Shown: positions 41,512-50,743, numbered from the stretch's first letter. The stretch is 64,000 nt of DNA from Roseivivax sp. THAF197b (GCF_009363255.1 NZ_CP045318.1:1092001-1156000); one strand, 5' to 3'. The notes: a model not told the origin generated them from the sequence alone. Numbers and translations: made by a program.

Positions 41512-41661
41512 TCAATCCTTGTCTTTGTCCTGCGCCTCGTCGGGACCGCTGCGCGCCTTGGCCTGCCGTTTGCGGCGGGCCAGATTGGCCTTGAGCGCGG
41601 CTTTCAGCCGGTCCTCTCGGCCAGTGTCGCGGGGTTTTCCGGGCGTGCGTTTCTGCTCCAT
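41512..41661 (-). CDS. Small basic protein upstream of murA
   Basis: 49 residues starting [20 protein letters not shown], then [20 protein letters not shown], ending in an acidic DEAQDKDKD. The start is CAT at 41659-41661 with GAGAGCGCCC before it on the minus strand; the stop is at 41512-41514. Its charge segregation (basic helix, acidic tail) recalls ribosome- or RNA-associated small proteins. It is close to and in the same direction as murA. No family name is assigned. Confidence 0.65.
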   Translation of the reverse strand: MEQKRTPGKPRDTGREDRLKAALKANLARRKRQAKARSGPDEAQDKDKD

Positions 41662-41765
41662 GGGCGCTCTCTATCGCAGCGGGCAAAGAGGGTCCAGATT
41701 CATGCTTGCGCCTTCGGTTTTTTGCCAGTAGAGACCCGCCACATCGCCAGACACGGCGACCCGGC

Positions 41766-41840
<75 letters not shown>

Positions 41841-41898
41841 CTCTAACCCCTTGATCATAAAGAAACCCCTTGCTTTCTAAGGGCTTTCACCATTTCGC

Positions 41899-41919
41899 TG
41901 TTACAAACAGTGTTACAAA
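41899..41919 (+). repeat. Two TGTTACAAA direct repeats before the integrase
   Basis: Copies at 41899-41907 and 41911-41919, the second abutting the integrase start. The same nonamer occurs at 59294-59302, with CGTTACAAA at 59319-59327, near the other end. Short direct repeats flanking both att cores suggest integrase arm-binding sites. Confidence 0.5.
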
Positions 41920-43503
41920 ATGGGCTGTGACATGGGGCGGAATCCTCGTCATTTCCTCGACCGTGGCGGTCGCTACTTCGCGCGCATCGTGGTGCCGAAA
42001 GAGCTCCGGCCATATCTCGACAACAAGACCGAGCTCCGCGCGCCGCTCGGTCCTGATCGACGCACGGCGCTCCGGCACCATCCCATCGCGGTCGCCGAGT
42101 TGATGCAGAAGATCGCGGTCGCTGAGCGCGCCCTGGCGGACGCCCAGGGCATCGCCCAGGTGCCAGGCCGATACCCTCTGAGCGATGCGCAGATCGCCTT
42201 TCGCAGCTATAGCGCCCGACTGGTTCAGGATGCCGGGGAGCGACAGCGCTTGCCTGGCTACGCGAGCGTCAGCGTGGATGAGACCTATGCCGCTCAGCTC
42301 CGCGCCGGTATGGCCGGGCACGCGAGCGATGCCGAGCTCGAGGAGCTCGTCGGCCATCGGATCGCGCACTATCGGAAGATCGGCAACACGATCGCCGTTC
42401 GCGGCACGCCAGAATGGCGCAGCCTGGCAATGGCTTTGTGCGTGTCCGAATACGAGGCGCTGAGCCGCGTCGCAGAGCGCGATGAGGGAGACTTCGCGGG
42501 CATCCCGGCGCATCCCATGATCCGTGACGCTGAGCCCGAAGCAGAGGGACCGCCACCGATCCCGCTCCGCAGGCTACTGCATGATTACCTGGGCCATCTG
42601 AAAGTGCAGCGGAGATCACCTGCCACGATCAAGAGATGGCGCGGCGTTCTCGATGATTTTGTCGATGATCTCGGCCACGACGATGCGCGCCGCGTCACCA
42701 GGAAGGATGCGATTGCATGGCGCGACAAGCTCCTGACCTCGCGCTCGGCGAAGACGGTGAGCCAGACATATCTCGGCGCGCTCAGAGCTGCATTTAACTG
42801 GGCGGTGGCCGAGGACCGGCTTGATGCAAATCCGGTCGAGAAGGTGCGGCAGGCGGTGCCCAAGAAAACGCGCTCCCGGCAGAAGGGGTATACCGATGAG
42901 GAGGCGCGCGCGATCCTGAAATTCAGCCGCGCCCACGAGCCGAAGGTCGACATGGGAATCGTCCGAGAGGCACCGACCACAACGCTGGCCCGCCGCTGGG
43001 GGCCGCTTCTCGCGGCTCATACCGGGGCGCGCATCACCGAGATCATGCAGCTCAGGAAGTCTGACCTTCGGCAGGAGGACGGCAGCCTGGTGATCCGGAT
43101 CACCCCTGAGGCTGGCACTGTGAAGACAGGGCAATATCGGGACGTGCCGTTGCATCCCCAGCTGATCGACCTCGGCTTTCCGGCTGTGGTGAATGCAGCT
43201 CCGGATGGGCCGCTGTTCTACATCGGCAGTCCCGAAAAGCTGTCTTTGCAGAAGGCTCAGCACCAGGGGGTGCGGATTGCGAAATGGCTGAAAGAGGCCG
43301 GTCTGGTGCCTGATGGTGTGCAGCCGAACCATGCTTGGCGGCATCGTTTCAAGACTGTCGCCCGTGAGGTCGGGATATCTGATCGCATCGCCGACGCGAT
43401 CTGCGGTCATGCCGGTCGGACCGCTGGTGATGACTACGGCGATGTAACGATCAAGGCTAAAGCGGTGGTGCTCGGGAAAATGCCGTCATACACCGTTGAG
43501 TGA
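41920..43503 (+). CDS. int: Tyrosine recombinase (integrase) of the tRNA-Thr element
   Basis: 527 residues, long for the family because of an extended N-terminal arm-binding region beginning NPRHFLDRGGRYFARIVVP. Core-binding and catalytic domains follow: TYLGALRAAFNWAV, Arg in AAHTGARITEIMQL, the NHAWRHRFKT box (His-X-X-Arg), and CGHAGRTAGDDYGDV with the nucleophile Tyr. Start ATG at 41920, or at 41932 (MGRNPRHF). No Shine-Dalgarno is clear for either, since the TGTTACAAA repeats occupy that space. It should catalyse integration at tRNA-Thr. Confidence 0.93.
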   Translation: MGCDMGRNPRHFLDRGGRYFARIVVPKELRPYLDNKTELRAPLGPDRRTALRHHPIAVAELMQKIAVAERALADAQGIAQVPGRYPLSDAQIAFRSYSARLVQDAGERQRLPGYASVSVDETYAAQLRAGMAGHASDAELEELVGHRIAHYRKIGNTIAVRGTPEWRSLAMALCVSEYEALSRVAERDEGDFAGIPAHPMIRDAEPEAEGPPPIPLRRLLHDYLGHLKVQRRSPATIKRWRGVLDDFVDDLGHDDARRVTRKDAIAWRDKLLTSRSAKTVSQTYLGALRAAFNWAVAEDRLDANPVEKVRQAVPKKTRSRQKGYTDEEARAILKFSRAHEPKVDMGIVREAPTTTLARRWGPLLAAHTGARITEIMQLRKSDLRQEDGSLVIRITPEAGTVKTGQYRDVPLHPQLIDLGFPAVVNAAPDGPLFYIGSPEKLSLQKAQHQGVRIAKWLKEAGLVPDGVQPNHAWRHRFKTVAREVGISDRIADAICGHAGRTAGDDYGDVTIKAKAVVLGKMPSYTVE

Positions 43504-43555
43504 TGTTGTGCTCATCACCAACACTTATTGAAAAAGAAATCACTCATTGGAGTTA

Positions 43556-44158
43556 ATGGGCGTGAAGAAACCCTCGACTATTATTCTGGCATTGGCCTAT
43601 TCAATTATATTTTCTCCCCTAGCAACTGCGCAGGAGGATTTTTTCGCAATCGAGGGAGACCCGAGTTGGGTGTTTCTATCAAAGTATAGAGAAGCATCGG
43701 TTTCTATCAATGATCAAGTCTCTGGTGGATGCTGGATAGACCCAACCGCTTCGATGAATGTTGTCCAGTTGGAGCTCTTGCGCAGTTCGATTCACATTGA
43801 AGAAGGTAGTTTTTTCACGCCGGAAATATTTGTCTCTGCAAATGGCTACGCCATAGATGATTACTCATGTGCTGCCAATGTGAAGTTGAAGGTTTGGGCT
43901 ACTGGATTTCGCAACGTTCATAATGAAGAATTGAAGCTTCCTTCTATCTATAGATACTCGCTTTGGTCGAGTTCTTATTTGCTGACTGGATCTAAGGGTG
44001 ACATGTCGTCACGAATTACCGAAGCACATCAAAATCTCATCCGATCATTTCTAGTAGATCTTGAGAAAAACTCGCAAGCTTTTTCTAGGGCTGCCGTAAA
44101 GGATCTTGATGGGCACTTGCGAGATCGTTGGCTCGAATATTTTGAGCCAGATCGATAA
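43556..44158 (+). CDS. Secreted AT-rich cargo protein
   Basis: About 200 residues, conspicuously AT-rich against its neighbours. Signal peptide KKPSTIILALAYSIIFSPLATAQ, then a mature domain with two Cys (GGCWIDP and YSCAAN) that could form a disulfide, and a helical C-terminus. No family recognised. GGAG at 43549-43552 is only 3 nt from the ATG at 43556 but 9 nt from an in-frame GTG at 43562, which would begin the protein right at the KKP signal start. It may be a lysogenic-conversion gene; function unknown. Confidence 0.65.
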   Translation: MGVKKPSTIILALAYSIIFSPLATAQEDFFAIEGDPSWVFLSKYREASVSINDQVSGGCWIDPTASMNVVQLELLRSSIHIEEGSFFTPEIFVSANGYAIDDYSCAANVKLKVWATGFRNVHNEELKLPSIYRYSLWSSSYLLTGSKGDMSSRITEAHQNLIRSFLVDLEKNSQAFSRAAVKDLDGHLRDRWLEYFEPDR

Positions 44159-44249
44159 TATTCATTCAAACCCGTAGATTTTTTATGCTGGGAGTCTGAG
44201 ATTGTGGTATGATGGATTAAATCATCATACCGCCCGATTTGTTTCCCAC

Positions 44250-45449
44250 ATGACTATCTTCGACCGCCTCTTGGGCCGCACCGCCCTCGAGAAAAAAAGC
44301 ACGAGTCCGATCTCTCTGACCGATGCCGAGGCCCTCGGTATCTTCGGTGTCATGCCAACCTCGAGCGGTATGTCGGTCTCCGCCGCGACCGCGATGCGCG
44401 TGCCTGCCGTCGCCTGCGCCGTGGCGCTCATCGCCGAGACCATCGGCACGTTGCCGGTCAAGGGCTTCGACAAGAGCACGAAGGAGGCCAACCGCACCCA
44501 TCCCTCATTCCGGCTGACCCATGACGAGGCGAATCCCTGGACCGCCGCCGGAGCGCTGCGCACGGCGCTGACGCTTGATGCGCTGGTGAATGACAAGGGC
44601 GGCTTTGCGCTCGTGGTGCGCGCCAGCGATGGCCGTCCGCTTGAGCTCCACCGCCTGGAGCCCTCGGCGGTCACGATTGCCACGGCATCGGATGGCAGCC
44701 CCGCCTACTTGGTGCAGAATGCGACCGGCAAGGCGACCTACAGCTTCGAGGACATTCTGCACGTCGCGCCGTTCGGCGGCATCGCCCCACTGACACAGGC
44801 GCGCGAGGCCATCGGCTTGGCGTTGGCCTTCGAGCAGCACATCGGCTCGCTCTTCAAGAATGGTGGCCGTCCCTCCGGCATCATCATGTCGCCCAAGACG
44901 CTCGACGCCGAGGGCAAGAAGAAGATTGCTGGCTCTTGGTTCACCACGCATTCCGGCGCTCGCTCAGGGGGCACTGCAATCCTCGACGAGGGGATGAGCT
45001 ACCAGGCGCTGAGCACGACGCTTGCCGATGCACAGTTCGCCGAGAACCGTGTCGAGCAGATCCGCGAGATCGCGCGTGCCTTCCGCATTCCGGCCCCCAT
45101 GATCGGCGAGCTGGGCCGCGCCACCTGGTCGAACCTCGAGCAGCTCAACCGCCAGTTCCTCCAGATGACGCTCGCGCCTTGGCTGCGCGCCTGGGAAGCC
45201 GCGTATTCCCGCACGCTGCTGACGCTGGAAGAGCGCCAGGCGCTGCGCATCGAGTTTGTCGTCGATGCCCTCCTTGAGACCGACGCCGCCACGCGCGCCG
45301 CTGCCTACGCGCAATATCGCAGCATGGGCGCAATGACCGCGAACGAGGTCCGCGCCGGGCTCAACCTTCCCGCTCACGTTGCCGGTGATGAGCTGAGCAA
45401 CCCCTTCACAACCTCAAACAGCGCCCCGGTGCAGGAGCCCTCTGCATGA
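44250..45449 (+). CDS. HK97-family portal protein
   Basis: 399 residues forming the dodecameric DNA-entry ring at one capsid vertex. Start MTIFDRLLGRTALEKK matches the family N-terminus. VPAVACAVALIAETIGTLPV, the GRPLELHRLEPSAVTI block, DILHVAPFGGIAPLTQAREA and FRIPAPMIGELGRATWSNLEQ are characteristic. The ATG at 44250 has no obvious ribosome site. An in-frame TTG at 44202 has GGGAG 7 nt upstream and is a real alternative (16 more residues). The stop overlaps the next ATG. Confidence 0.92.
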   Translation: MTIFDRLLGRTALEKKSTSPISLTDAEALGIFGVMPTSSGMSVSAATAMRVPAVACAVALIAETIGTLPVKGFDKSTKEANRTHPSFRLTHDEANPWTAAGALRTALTLDALVNDKGGFALVVRASDGRPLELHRLEPSAVTIATASDGSPAYLVQNATGKATYSFEDILHVAPFGGIAPLTQAREAIGLALAFEQHIGSLFKNGGRPSGIIMSPKTLDAEGKKKIAGSWFTTHSGARSGGTAILDEGMSYQALSTTLADAQFAENRVEQIREIARAFRIPAPMIGELGRATWSNLEQLNRQFLQMTLAPWLRAWEAAYSRTLLTLEERQALRIEFVVDALLETDAATRAAAYAQYRSMGAMTANEVRAGLNLPAHVAGDELSNPFTTSNSAPVQEPSA

Positions 45450-45601
45450 GCACCACGACCGCGAACATCCTCGAAGCCATGCGCCGCGACACTGAGCGCG
45501 GCTTGAAGGCGATGAAGCTCCGCCGCCATCCGGCAGGCGAGGCGCTTTTGCGCGATCAGGATGAGCTGATCGCCGAGGTAAAGGTCGAGGCCGAGAAATG
45601 A
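45446..45601 (+). CDS. Small phage protein between portal and chaperone genes
   Basis: 51 residues, MSTTTANILEAMRRDTERGL then KAMKLRRHPAGEALLRDQDE. Its ATG overlaps the portal stop and its TGA overlaps the next ATG (ATGA at both junctions), so translational coupling supports it as a real gene. It looks like a short helical protein. No family recognised. Confidence 0.65.
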   Translation: MSTTTANILEAMRRDTERGLKAMKLRRHPAGEALLRDQDELIAEVKVEAEK

Positions 45602-45924
45602 CCATCAACGTGCGCGCATTCTTCGGCGATGCAGAGCGCGACTTCGCGCTAACCGATCACATGATCGAAGAGCTCGAGCGGCTCAGTGATGCCGGGATCG
45701 GCCTCATCTACCGCCGCGCCACTGCCATGCAGTTCGGCCTCAAAGACATCACCGAGACGCTCCGGCTCGCTCTGATCGGCGCAGGCACGCCACCCGAAGA
45801 GGCTGAGCGCCTCGTCACCGCCTGGTGCCGCAATCGCCCCATTGCCGAAACCCTGCCGCTCGCGCTCGACGTGCTGGATGCGCGCTGGAGCGGTGCCCCC
45901 GCCAAGACGAGCGACGCAGCATGA
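45598..45924 (+). CDS. GTA-gp10-like tail assembly chaperone
   Basis: 108 residues of the GTA-gp10 / Phage_TAC_11 type: FFGDAERDFALTDHMIEELE, then GIGLIYRRATAMQFGLKDIT and the LALIGAGTPPEEAERLV motif, ending RPIAETLPLALDVLDA. In gene transfer agents and siphophages this protein works in tail-tube assembly. It sits unusually between portal and capsid genes. ATGA overlaps on both sides. Confidence 0.8.
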   Translation: MTINVRAFFGDAERDFALTDHMIEELERLSDAGIGLIYRRATAMQFGLKDITETLRLALIGAGTPPEEAERLVTAWCRNRPIAETLPLALDVLDARWSGAPAKTSDAA

Positions 45925-47483
45925 CCGACTTCATCGAGATCAAGGCGCAGCTCGCCGTCGATGATACCGGCCACGTCTCCGGACTGGCCTGGCCCTTTGG
46001 ATCGCCGGATCATGTCGGCGACGAGATCCTGCCCGGCGCGTTCAAGGCCGTGGCCGCACCGCTGCCCATGCTCTTCCAGCACGATCAGACCCAGGTGGTC
46101 GGCGTCTGGGAAAAGATCACCGAAACAGCCGAAGGCCTGACCGTCAAAGGTCGCCTTCTGGTCGATGAGATCGCGCGTGCCCGTGAGGTCCGCGCGATGC
46201 TCGTCGAGAAGGCCGTCACCGGCCTCAGCATCGGCTTCAAGACGAAAGCCGCAGCACCCAGCGTCCGTGGTCGCACGATCACCGCGCTCGACCTCTTCGA
46301 GGTCTCTCTGGTCGCCGTTCCGTGTCATCCGGCGGCGCGCATCACGACTGCAAAATCTGCCGCCGATGACACGGCACATCCTTCCATTGGAGAAAAAATG
46401 GAAAACGAAACGACCCCGGCAATCACGCCGGTTGTTCCGACCGTCCCGGCGAATGATGCTCCGGCGGTCGATCTGAAAGCCTTCGAGACGATCCGCAATC
46501 GTCTGGACGCCCTTGAGGCAAAAGCGGCACGTTCCCACGGCGTGACGATCACCGGCCCGGCCATCCACACCGGCGATGAGCGCAAGGCCTTCACCGACTA
46601 CCTGCGCACTGGCGATGCGACCGAGCTCAAGGCGCTGGCCGCGAACAGCGGCACCGGCGGCATCCTCGCACCTGAAACGGTCTCGGCCACGATCATCGAG
46701 AAGATCGCCGAGTTCAGCCCGGTGCGCGGCATCGCCCAGACCATTGCCATGAATGGGCCGCTGCTCCAGCTTCCGCGCCTTGTTACCGAAGTGACGGTCG
46801 GCGAGGTGGCCGAGCTCGAGGCCAAGCCCGAGAGCGAGCCGACCTTCGAGCAGATCGACCTCAAGCCCTTCGAGATGGGGGTAATGGTTCCGGTCAGCCG
46901 CACGCTGATCGAAGACGCACAGGTGGATATTTCCGGCTACCTGGCGAACCACATAGCGCGCCGCTTCGGCCAGAAAGAGGCCTCCTGGTTCGTCACCGGC
47001 AACGGCACCTCGCAGGCCGAGGGTGTCCTGACCTCGACCGAGGTGCAGGTGTTCGAGCATACCGGGGGCCTTGTCGATCTGGACGCGATCAATCAGCTCT
47101 TCTACGGCTTGCCGACTGCGTATGCGGTCAACGGCGTCTGGCTGATGAACCGCCGCACCATGTCGGTGATCCGCGCAATCAGCGATGGTAACGGTGTGCC
47201 GATCTGGCAGCCCTCGCTTGCATCCGGTCAGCCGCCGACCCTCTACGGTCGCCCCGTGCTCGAGGCGGTGGACATGCCCGATCCGGCCCCCGGTGGCACG
47301 CCCATCGTCTTCGGCGACTTCGCCACCGGCTACGCCATCGCTGACCGCATCGGCTTCGAGGTGATCCGCGACGAGCTGACCGGCGCGCTCAACAGCATGG
47401 TCAAGTTCGTGGCCCGCCGCCGCGTCGGTGGCCGCGTCATCCTGGGCGAGTCACTGGTCAAGCTCGAGCTGGCAGCCGCCTAA
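45921..47483 (+). CDS. Fused prohead protease and major capsid protein (HK97 fold)
   Basis: 520 residues. The N-terminal about 160 residues are an HK97-family prohead protease: LAWPFGSPDHVGDEILPGAF, His54 in LFQHDQTQ and Ser103 in GLSIGFKTK. A flexible region (about 165-200) leads into the major capsid protein with FTDYLRTGD, NSGTGGILAPETV, VMVPVSRTLIEDAQVDI and the C-terminal DFATGYAIADRIGFEVIRDE. Fusion makes the protease-delta domain-capsid order in one chain, to be matured by self-cleavage. The ATG at 45921 overlaps the previous stop. Confidence 0.92.
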   Translation: MTDFIEIKAQLAVDDTGHVSGLAWPFGSPDHVGDEILPGAFKAVAAPLPMLFQHDQTQVVGVWEKITETAEGLTVKGRLLVDEIARAREVRAMLVEKAVTGLSIGFKTKAAAPSVRGRTITALDLFEVSLVAVPCHPAARITTAKSAADDTAHPSIGEKMENETTPAITPVVPTVPANDAPAVDLKAFETIRNRLDALEAKAARSHGVTITGPAIHTGDERKAFTDYLRTGDATELKALAANSGTGGILAPETVSATIIEKIAEFSPVRGIAQTIAMNGPLLQLPRLVTEVTVGEVAELEAKPESEPTFEQIDLKPFEMGVMVPVSRTLIEDAQVDISGYLANHIARRFGQKEASWFVTGNGTSQAEGVLTSTEVQVFEHTGGLVDLDAINQLFYGLPTAYAVNGVWLMNRRTMSVIRAISDGNGVPIWQPSLASGQPPTLYGRPVLEAVDMPDPAPGGTPIVFGDFATGYAIADRIGFEVIRDELTGALNSMVKFVARRRVGGRVILGESLVKLELAAA

Positions 47484-48109
47484 TGACCATCCGGCTCGCA
47501 TATGAGGAGGCCACGGTGCAGCTCGGCGATCTCGCCGTGCAGCTCCGTCCCTCTTTGCGCGCCGCTGCCATCCTCGAGGCCGACATTGGCCTCGAGCGTC
47601 TTTTCCGGGGCCTGGCTCAGTTCGAGCTGGGCATCGTGAAGAAGATCATCCGCGTGGTGGTCGGTAGGAGCGTCGCCGAGCAACTCCTGGCAGACATCGC
47701 AGATGTGCCCCTGCGCGCTGCCGAGGCGGCGCTCCGGCGGCCCCTCCAGGCGCTTTGCCTGGGCTTCATCCCCCACGTCTCTCAGGACCAAAAGACACGC
47801 TTTCAGACAGGCATCACCGCTGAGCCTATGCCCTGGGCCAATGTCTACGCACAGCTTCATCGGCGCGCGACCGGCTGGCTGCACTGGACGCCGGCGGCTG
47901 CATGGAACGCCACACCCTCCGAGATCGCAGCTGCGCTCGAAGAGCATCTCGACATGCTGCGCACGATCCACGGCTCGGCAGAGACCAAAGAGACTGGCCA
48001 GGTCTCGGAAGAGCAGCGCGAGCGCAACATCGCGGAAGGGCTCGACCCTGAGTTCGACCGCGATGCCCTGCGCGCACTCAAGGCCAAGATCGCCGGAGGG
48101 ATCGCCTAA
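47483..48109 (+). CDS. Second tail-assembly-chaperone-like protein
   Basis: 208 residues. LGDLAVQLRPSLRAAAILEA at 14-33 and WLHWTPAAAWNATPSEIAAAL near 134-154 resemble the chaperone pairs of siphophages and gene transfer agents; ATPSEI is a frequent end motif there. Starts with ATG overlapping the capsid stop. The C-terminus is acidic and helical. Assignment is moderate; a head-tail accessory role is an alternative. Confidence 0.6.
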   Translation: MTIRLAYEEATVQLGDLAVQLRPSLRAAAILEADIGLERLFRGLAQFELGIVKKIIRVVVGRSVAEQLLADIADVPLRAAEAALRRPLQALCLGFIPHVSQDQKTRFQTGITAEPMPWANVYAQLHRRATGWLHWTPAAAWNATPSEIAAALEEHLDMLRTIHGSAETKETGQVSEEQRERNIAEGLDPEFDRDALRALKAKIAGGIA

Positions 48110-48453
48110 TGCCCCGGCCTCCGCATCTCTGCACCTGCGGAAAGATCGTGCCCGATGGCGTTCTCTGTGCCTGCAAACGCCCTGCTATCCGTGCCAGGAA
48201 CAAGCGCCACGATGCTCGCCGTCCGAATGCGCGTGCTCGCGGATACACGAGAGCATGGGAGGAAGCGCGTACTACGTTCCTTTCAATTTACCCCTATTGC
48301 GCACACTCCGGATGCACCGAAAAAGCCTCTGTGGTCGATCACGTCATCCCGCACCGTGGCGACATGCAGCTCTTCTGGGATCGCACCAACTGGCAGGCGC
48401 TGTGCGCGCACCACCACAACGCGCACAAGCAGCGGCAGGAGCGGAGCGAATGA
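48109..48453 (+). CDS. HNH endonuclease
   Basis: 114 residues. Zinc-binding Cys residues at the N-terminus (LCTCGKIVPDGVLCACK) and in YCAHSGC frame the nuclease core: VVDHVIPHRGD, LFWDRTNWQALC and AHHHNAHKQRQ, the classical HNH motif. Small HNH proteins next to packaging genes assist terminase cleavage in many HK97-type phages and in capsid-forming satellites. The start overlaps the previous stop. Confidence 0.88.
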   Translation: MPRPPHLCTCGKIVPDGVLCACKRPAIRARNKRHDARRPNARARGYTRAWEEARTTFLSIYPYCAHSGCTEKASVVDHVIPHRGDMQLFWDRTNWQALCAHHHNAHKQRQERSE

Positions 48454-48920
48454 CCGCGCCATTCTCCGGCCGCTTCACCATCGACACCCTCGACAACGAG
48501 ACCGCGCCCGAGCGGCGGCTCTGGGCGTCCGTGCTTCTGGCGCTCATCGAAGACGCAGTGTTCGGTGCACCAGCCTGCCTCGGAACGCCTGGCCTCCGCA
48601 TCGTCGAGACCCGCAAAGCACGCGAATACTTCCTCGCCCCGAATGACAGCCTGCGCGCGATCTGCGAGCTCCTCGGCCTTGATCCCGTTGCGGTTCGCGA
48701 CCGTGTGGCCCGGCAGATCGAAGCGGCTGAGACACCCGAGGTGCTGATCTCGAAGCCGGTGCGTCACTCGCCGCGCGCCACTCCGACGCGCCGCAGGGCG
48801 AAGGATGCCGGGGGTGCCTGTGGTCTTTCGACCGATCCACGGGACCGGCGCGGGAAGGCTCTTACGCCATCGCCGGTATTTGCGCTCGGCAAAACAGCCG
48901 AATTTAGATTTTTTCACTGA
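48450..48920 (+). CDS. Phage-associated protein of unknown function
   Basis: 156 residues, ATG at 48450 overlapping the HNH stop. The segment RIVETRKAREYFLAPNDSLR then AICELLGLDPVAVRDRVARQ is a helix-rich pattern seen in small proteins near HNH/terminase genes in alphaproteobacterial phages, often with (K/R)REARxW and C.L..ldP..V. The C-terminal 45 residues are low-complexity and basic. A DNA-binding packaging accessory is plausible; unproven. Confidence 0.6.
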   Translation: MTAPFSGRFTIDTLDNETAPERRLWASVLLALIEDAVFGAPACLGTPGLRIVETRKAREYFLAPNDSLRAICELLGLDPVAVRDRVARQIEAAETPEVLISKPVRHSPRATPTRRRAKDAGGACGLSTDPRDRRGKALTPSPVFALGKTAEFRFFH

Positions 48921-48930
48921 GACCTGACCC

Positions 48931-49221
48931 ATGCCACACCCTCTGCTTCCCCTAGTGAAAGCCCAGATCAACCTCGATCACGATCTCGATGACGCGCTCC
49001 TCGAGCACAAGATCGCCACCGCCGAAGCCTGGTGCGCGACCTTCCTGGGCGTTCACGAGATCCCCGCGCCGGTGCTGACCGAGGCCGTCCTGCAGCTCGC
49101 CGCATATTGGTATGCCGAGCGCGAGGCGGTCACTTCCGGGCCGATGGGTATGATCCCCTTCGGCGTGCACGACCTTCTGCGGCCCTATGCCGAGGTGGTG
49201 ACTGGTCATGTCAGCATCTGA
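48931..49221 (+). CDS. Head-tail connector (HK97 gp6-like)
   Basis: 96 residues, MPHPLLPLVKAQINLDHDLD then DALLEHKIATAEAWCATFLG, the QLRG/gp6 pattern of adaptor proteins that form a ring beneath the portal, and ending PFGVHDLLRPYAEVV. It overlaps the following gene by 14 bases. The function follows from family and from its place in a connector gene run. Confidence 0.85.
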   Translation: MPHPLLPLVKAQINLDHDLDDALLEHKIATAEAWCATFLGVHEIPAPVLTEAVLQLAAYWYAEREAVTSGPMGMIPFGVHDLLRPYAEVVTGHVSI

Positions 49222-49621
49222 CGACGCCAAGCGCATCTCCGCGCGCCTCGGGGCCATCCCCACCGAGATCCTCACCCACCTCCGGCCCGCTCTGGTGCGC
49301 TCGGCTGACGAGGTTGCAGGCAACATGCGCGCGCTCGCACCAGAAGATGAGGGTGATTTGATCGCGTCCATCGCCGTGACCGGCCCACTCGAGACCACCC
49401 CGGCCTATGCAGATGGCGGCGGCAGGCGCACCGCTGGCCCGAATGAAGCACTGGTGACGGTCGGCGATCCAGACATGCGCCACGGCCACCTGCAAGAGTT
49501 CGGCACCGTCCACCACGAGGCGCAGCCCTTCATGCGGCCCGGCTGGCGCCTTGCCAAGCCCCGCGTCGAGCGCCGCATAAAACGAGCCATCACGACCGCG
49601 ATCAAGAAAGCCCTGACATGA
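49208..49621 (+). CDS. HK97 gp10-family head-tail joining protein
   Basis: 137 residues. LRPALVRSADEVAGNMRALAP, DLIASIAVTGP, and the family end HGHLQEFGTVHHEAQPFMRPGW are typical of HK97 gp10 / tail-component proteins: the HLxEFGT...QPFMRPA box is diagnostic. The start is inside the gp6-like gene and the stop overlaps the next ATG. Confidence 0.9.
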   Translation: MSASDDAKRISARLGAIPTEILTHLRPALVRSADEVAGNMRALAPEDEGDLIASIAVTGPLETTPAYADGGGRRTAGPNEALVTVGDPDMRHGHLQEFGTVHHEAQPFMRPGWRLAKPRVERRIKRAITTAIKKALT

Positions 49622-50040
49622 TCGACCCGACACTCGCCTTCCGCACCGCTGTGCGCGCTGCCCTGATGGGTGCACCTGCCGTCACCGCCTTGGTCCCGGC
49701 AGATCGCATCCGCGCAGGCTCCACCCGGCCCGGTGACGCCGCCTGCATCGTGCTTGCCGGGGAGCAGATCGTCTTCAAAGGCCGCGCCTCCGGCGAGCAG
49801 TTCTGCGCCAGTGTCTATCTCGATGCGCATATCTGGGCACCCGAAGGCGCGGACTTGGCGCACCAGATCGGCGGCGCGGCCATGCTGGCGCTGCTCGACG
49901 CGCCGACCTCCGAGGAGATCCACGTCGATGAATGGACGAAGCCCAGCATCCGGTATCTGCGCGACCCGGCCCCGGAGCGCGCCTGGACGCATGGCGTCAT
50001 CGAGCTCGAAGCTGCGATCCGCTGGAGGGCCTACGCATGA
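49618..50040 (+). CDS. Tail completion / terminator protein (DUF3168-like)
   Basis: 140 residues: FRTAVRAALMGAPAVTALVP, VFKGRASGEQFCASVYLDAH and the closing HGVIELEAAIRWRAY match the DUF3168 family of tail-completion proteins (HK97 gp10/lambda gpU-like role). ATGA overlaps at both ends. Such a protein caps the tail and joins it to the head. Confidence 0.83.
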   Translation: MIDPTLAFRTAVRAALMGAPAVTALVPADRIRAGSTRPGDAACIVLAGEQIVFKGRASGEQFCASVYLDAHIWAPEGADLAHQIGGAAMLALLDAPTSEEIHVDEWTKPSIRYLRDPAPERAWTHGVIELEAAIRWRAYA

Positions 50041-50351
50041 TCCGCGCAGGCAAGCTCGACCGGATCGTGACGCTCGAGCGCAAGGTCGAGACCGTGGCCG
50101 CATCCGGCGCGGTCTCGGAAGCCTGGGCACCCATCGCGACGATCCGCGCCGAGCTGGTGCAGCGGAGCGCCGAGGAGTTCCTGGCCTCGGACATCGAGCG
50201 CGAGACCGTGGCCGTGATCTTCCGCATTCGGTGGCGCGCGGACATCTCGACCGCTGACCGGCTGACCTATCTGGGCCGCGCCTATGACCTCGAAGAGATC
50301 GCAGAGCTTGGGCGGCGGCAGGGCCTCGAGCTTCGGGCGGTGGCGGCATGA
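50037..50351 (+). CDS. Phage head closure protein
   Basis: 104 residues, MIRAGKLDRIVTLERKVETV, then WAPIATIRAELVQRSAEEFL and the ending IFRIRWRADISTADRLTYLG; this is the SPP1 gp16 / head-tail adaptor family that closes the capsid after packaging. The start overlaps the previous stop and the stop overlaps the small terminase gene. Confidence 0.9.
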   Translation: MIRAGKLDRIVTLERKVETVAASGAVSEAWAPIATIRAELVQRSAEEFLASDIERETVAVIFRIRWRADISTADRLTYLGRAYDLEEIAELGRRQGLELRAVAA

Positions 50352-50743
50352 GCGCGCATCTGCGCGGCGTAAAGCCGCCCCTCTCCGCTGACAAAGACGC
50401 CCTGACCAAAGCGCCGCCGGTGCCGAAGCATCTCTCGAAGCACGCCGCCGCCGAGTGGAAGCGGATCATGCCCCAGCTCATCGCGCGCCGCGTGCTTACG
50501 AAGGCCGATCTCGGCGGTGTCGAAAATTACTGCGTGATGGCTGGCACCGTGCGGCAGATCGCCGACGATCAAGCCGCCGCCGGTGGCGTGATTGACCTCA
50601 AGATGATGGGCCTGTCGATCCGCTGCGCGCAGACCGCGCGCCAGCTCGCCGCAGAGTATGGGCTGAGCCCGACGAGCCGCGCCCGGATCGGCGCGACCCA
50701 GGCCGAAGACGATGACGACGACAACCCGTTGACGGTGCGGTGA
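50348..50743 (+). CDS. terS: Terminase small subunit (P27 family)
   Basis: 131 residues. PPVPKHLSKHAAAEWKRIMP then RRVLTKADLGGVENYCVMAG and SIRCAQTARQLAAEYGLSPT are the P27-type small terminase pattern; the acidic run EDDDDDNP is near the C-terminus. It recognises packaging-initiation DNA and recruits the large subunit. Placement after the connector genes, rather than before the portal, is unusual for HK97-type phages. Confidence 0.88.
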   Translation: MSAHLRGVKPPLSADKDALTKAPPVPKHLSKHAAAEWKRIMPQLIARRVLTKADLGGVENYCVMAGTVRQIADDQAAAGGVIDLKMMGLSIRCAQTARQLAAEYGLSPTSRARIGATQAEDDDDDNPLTVR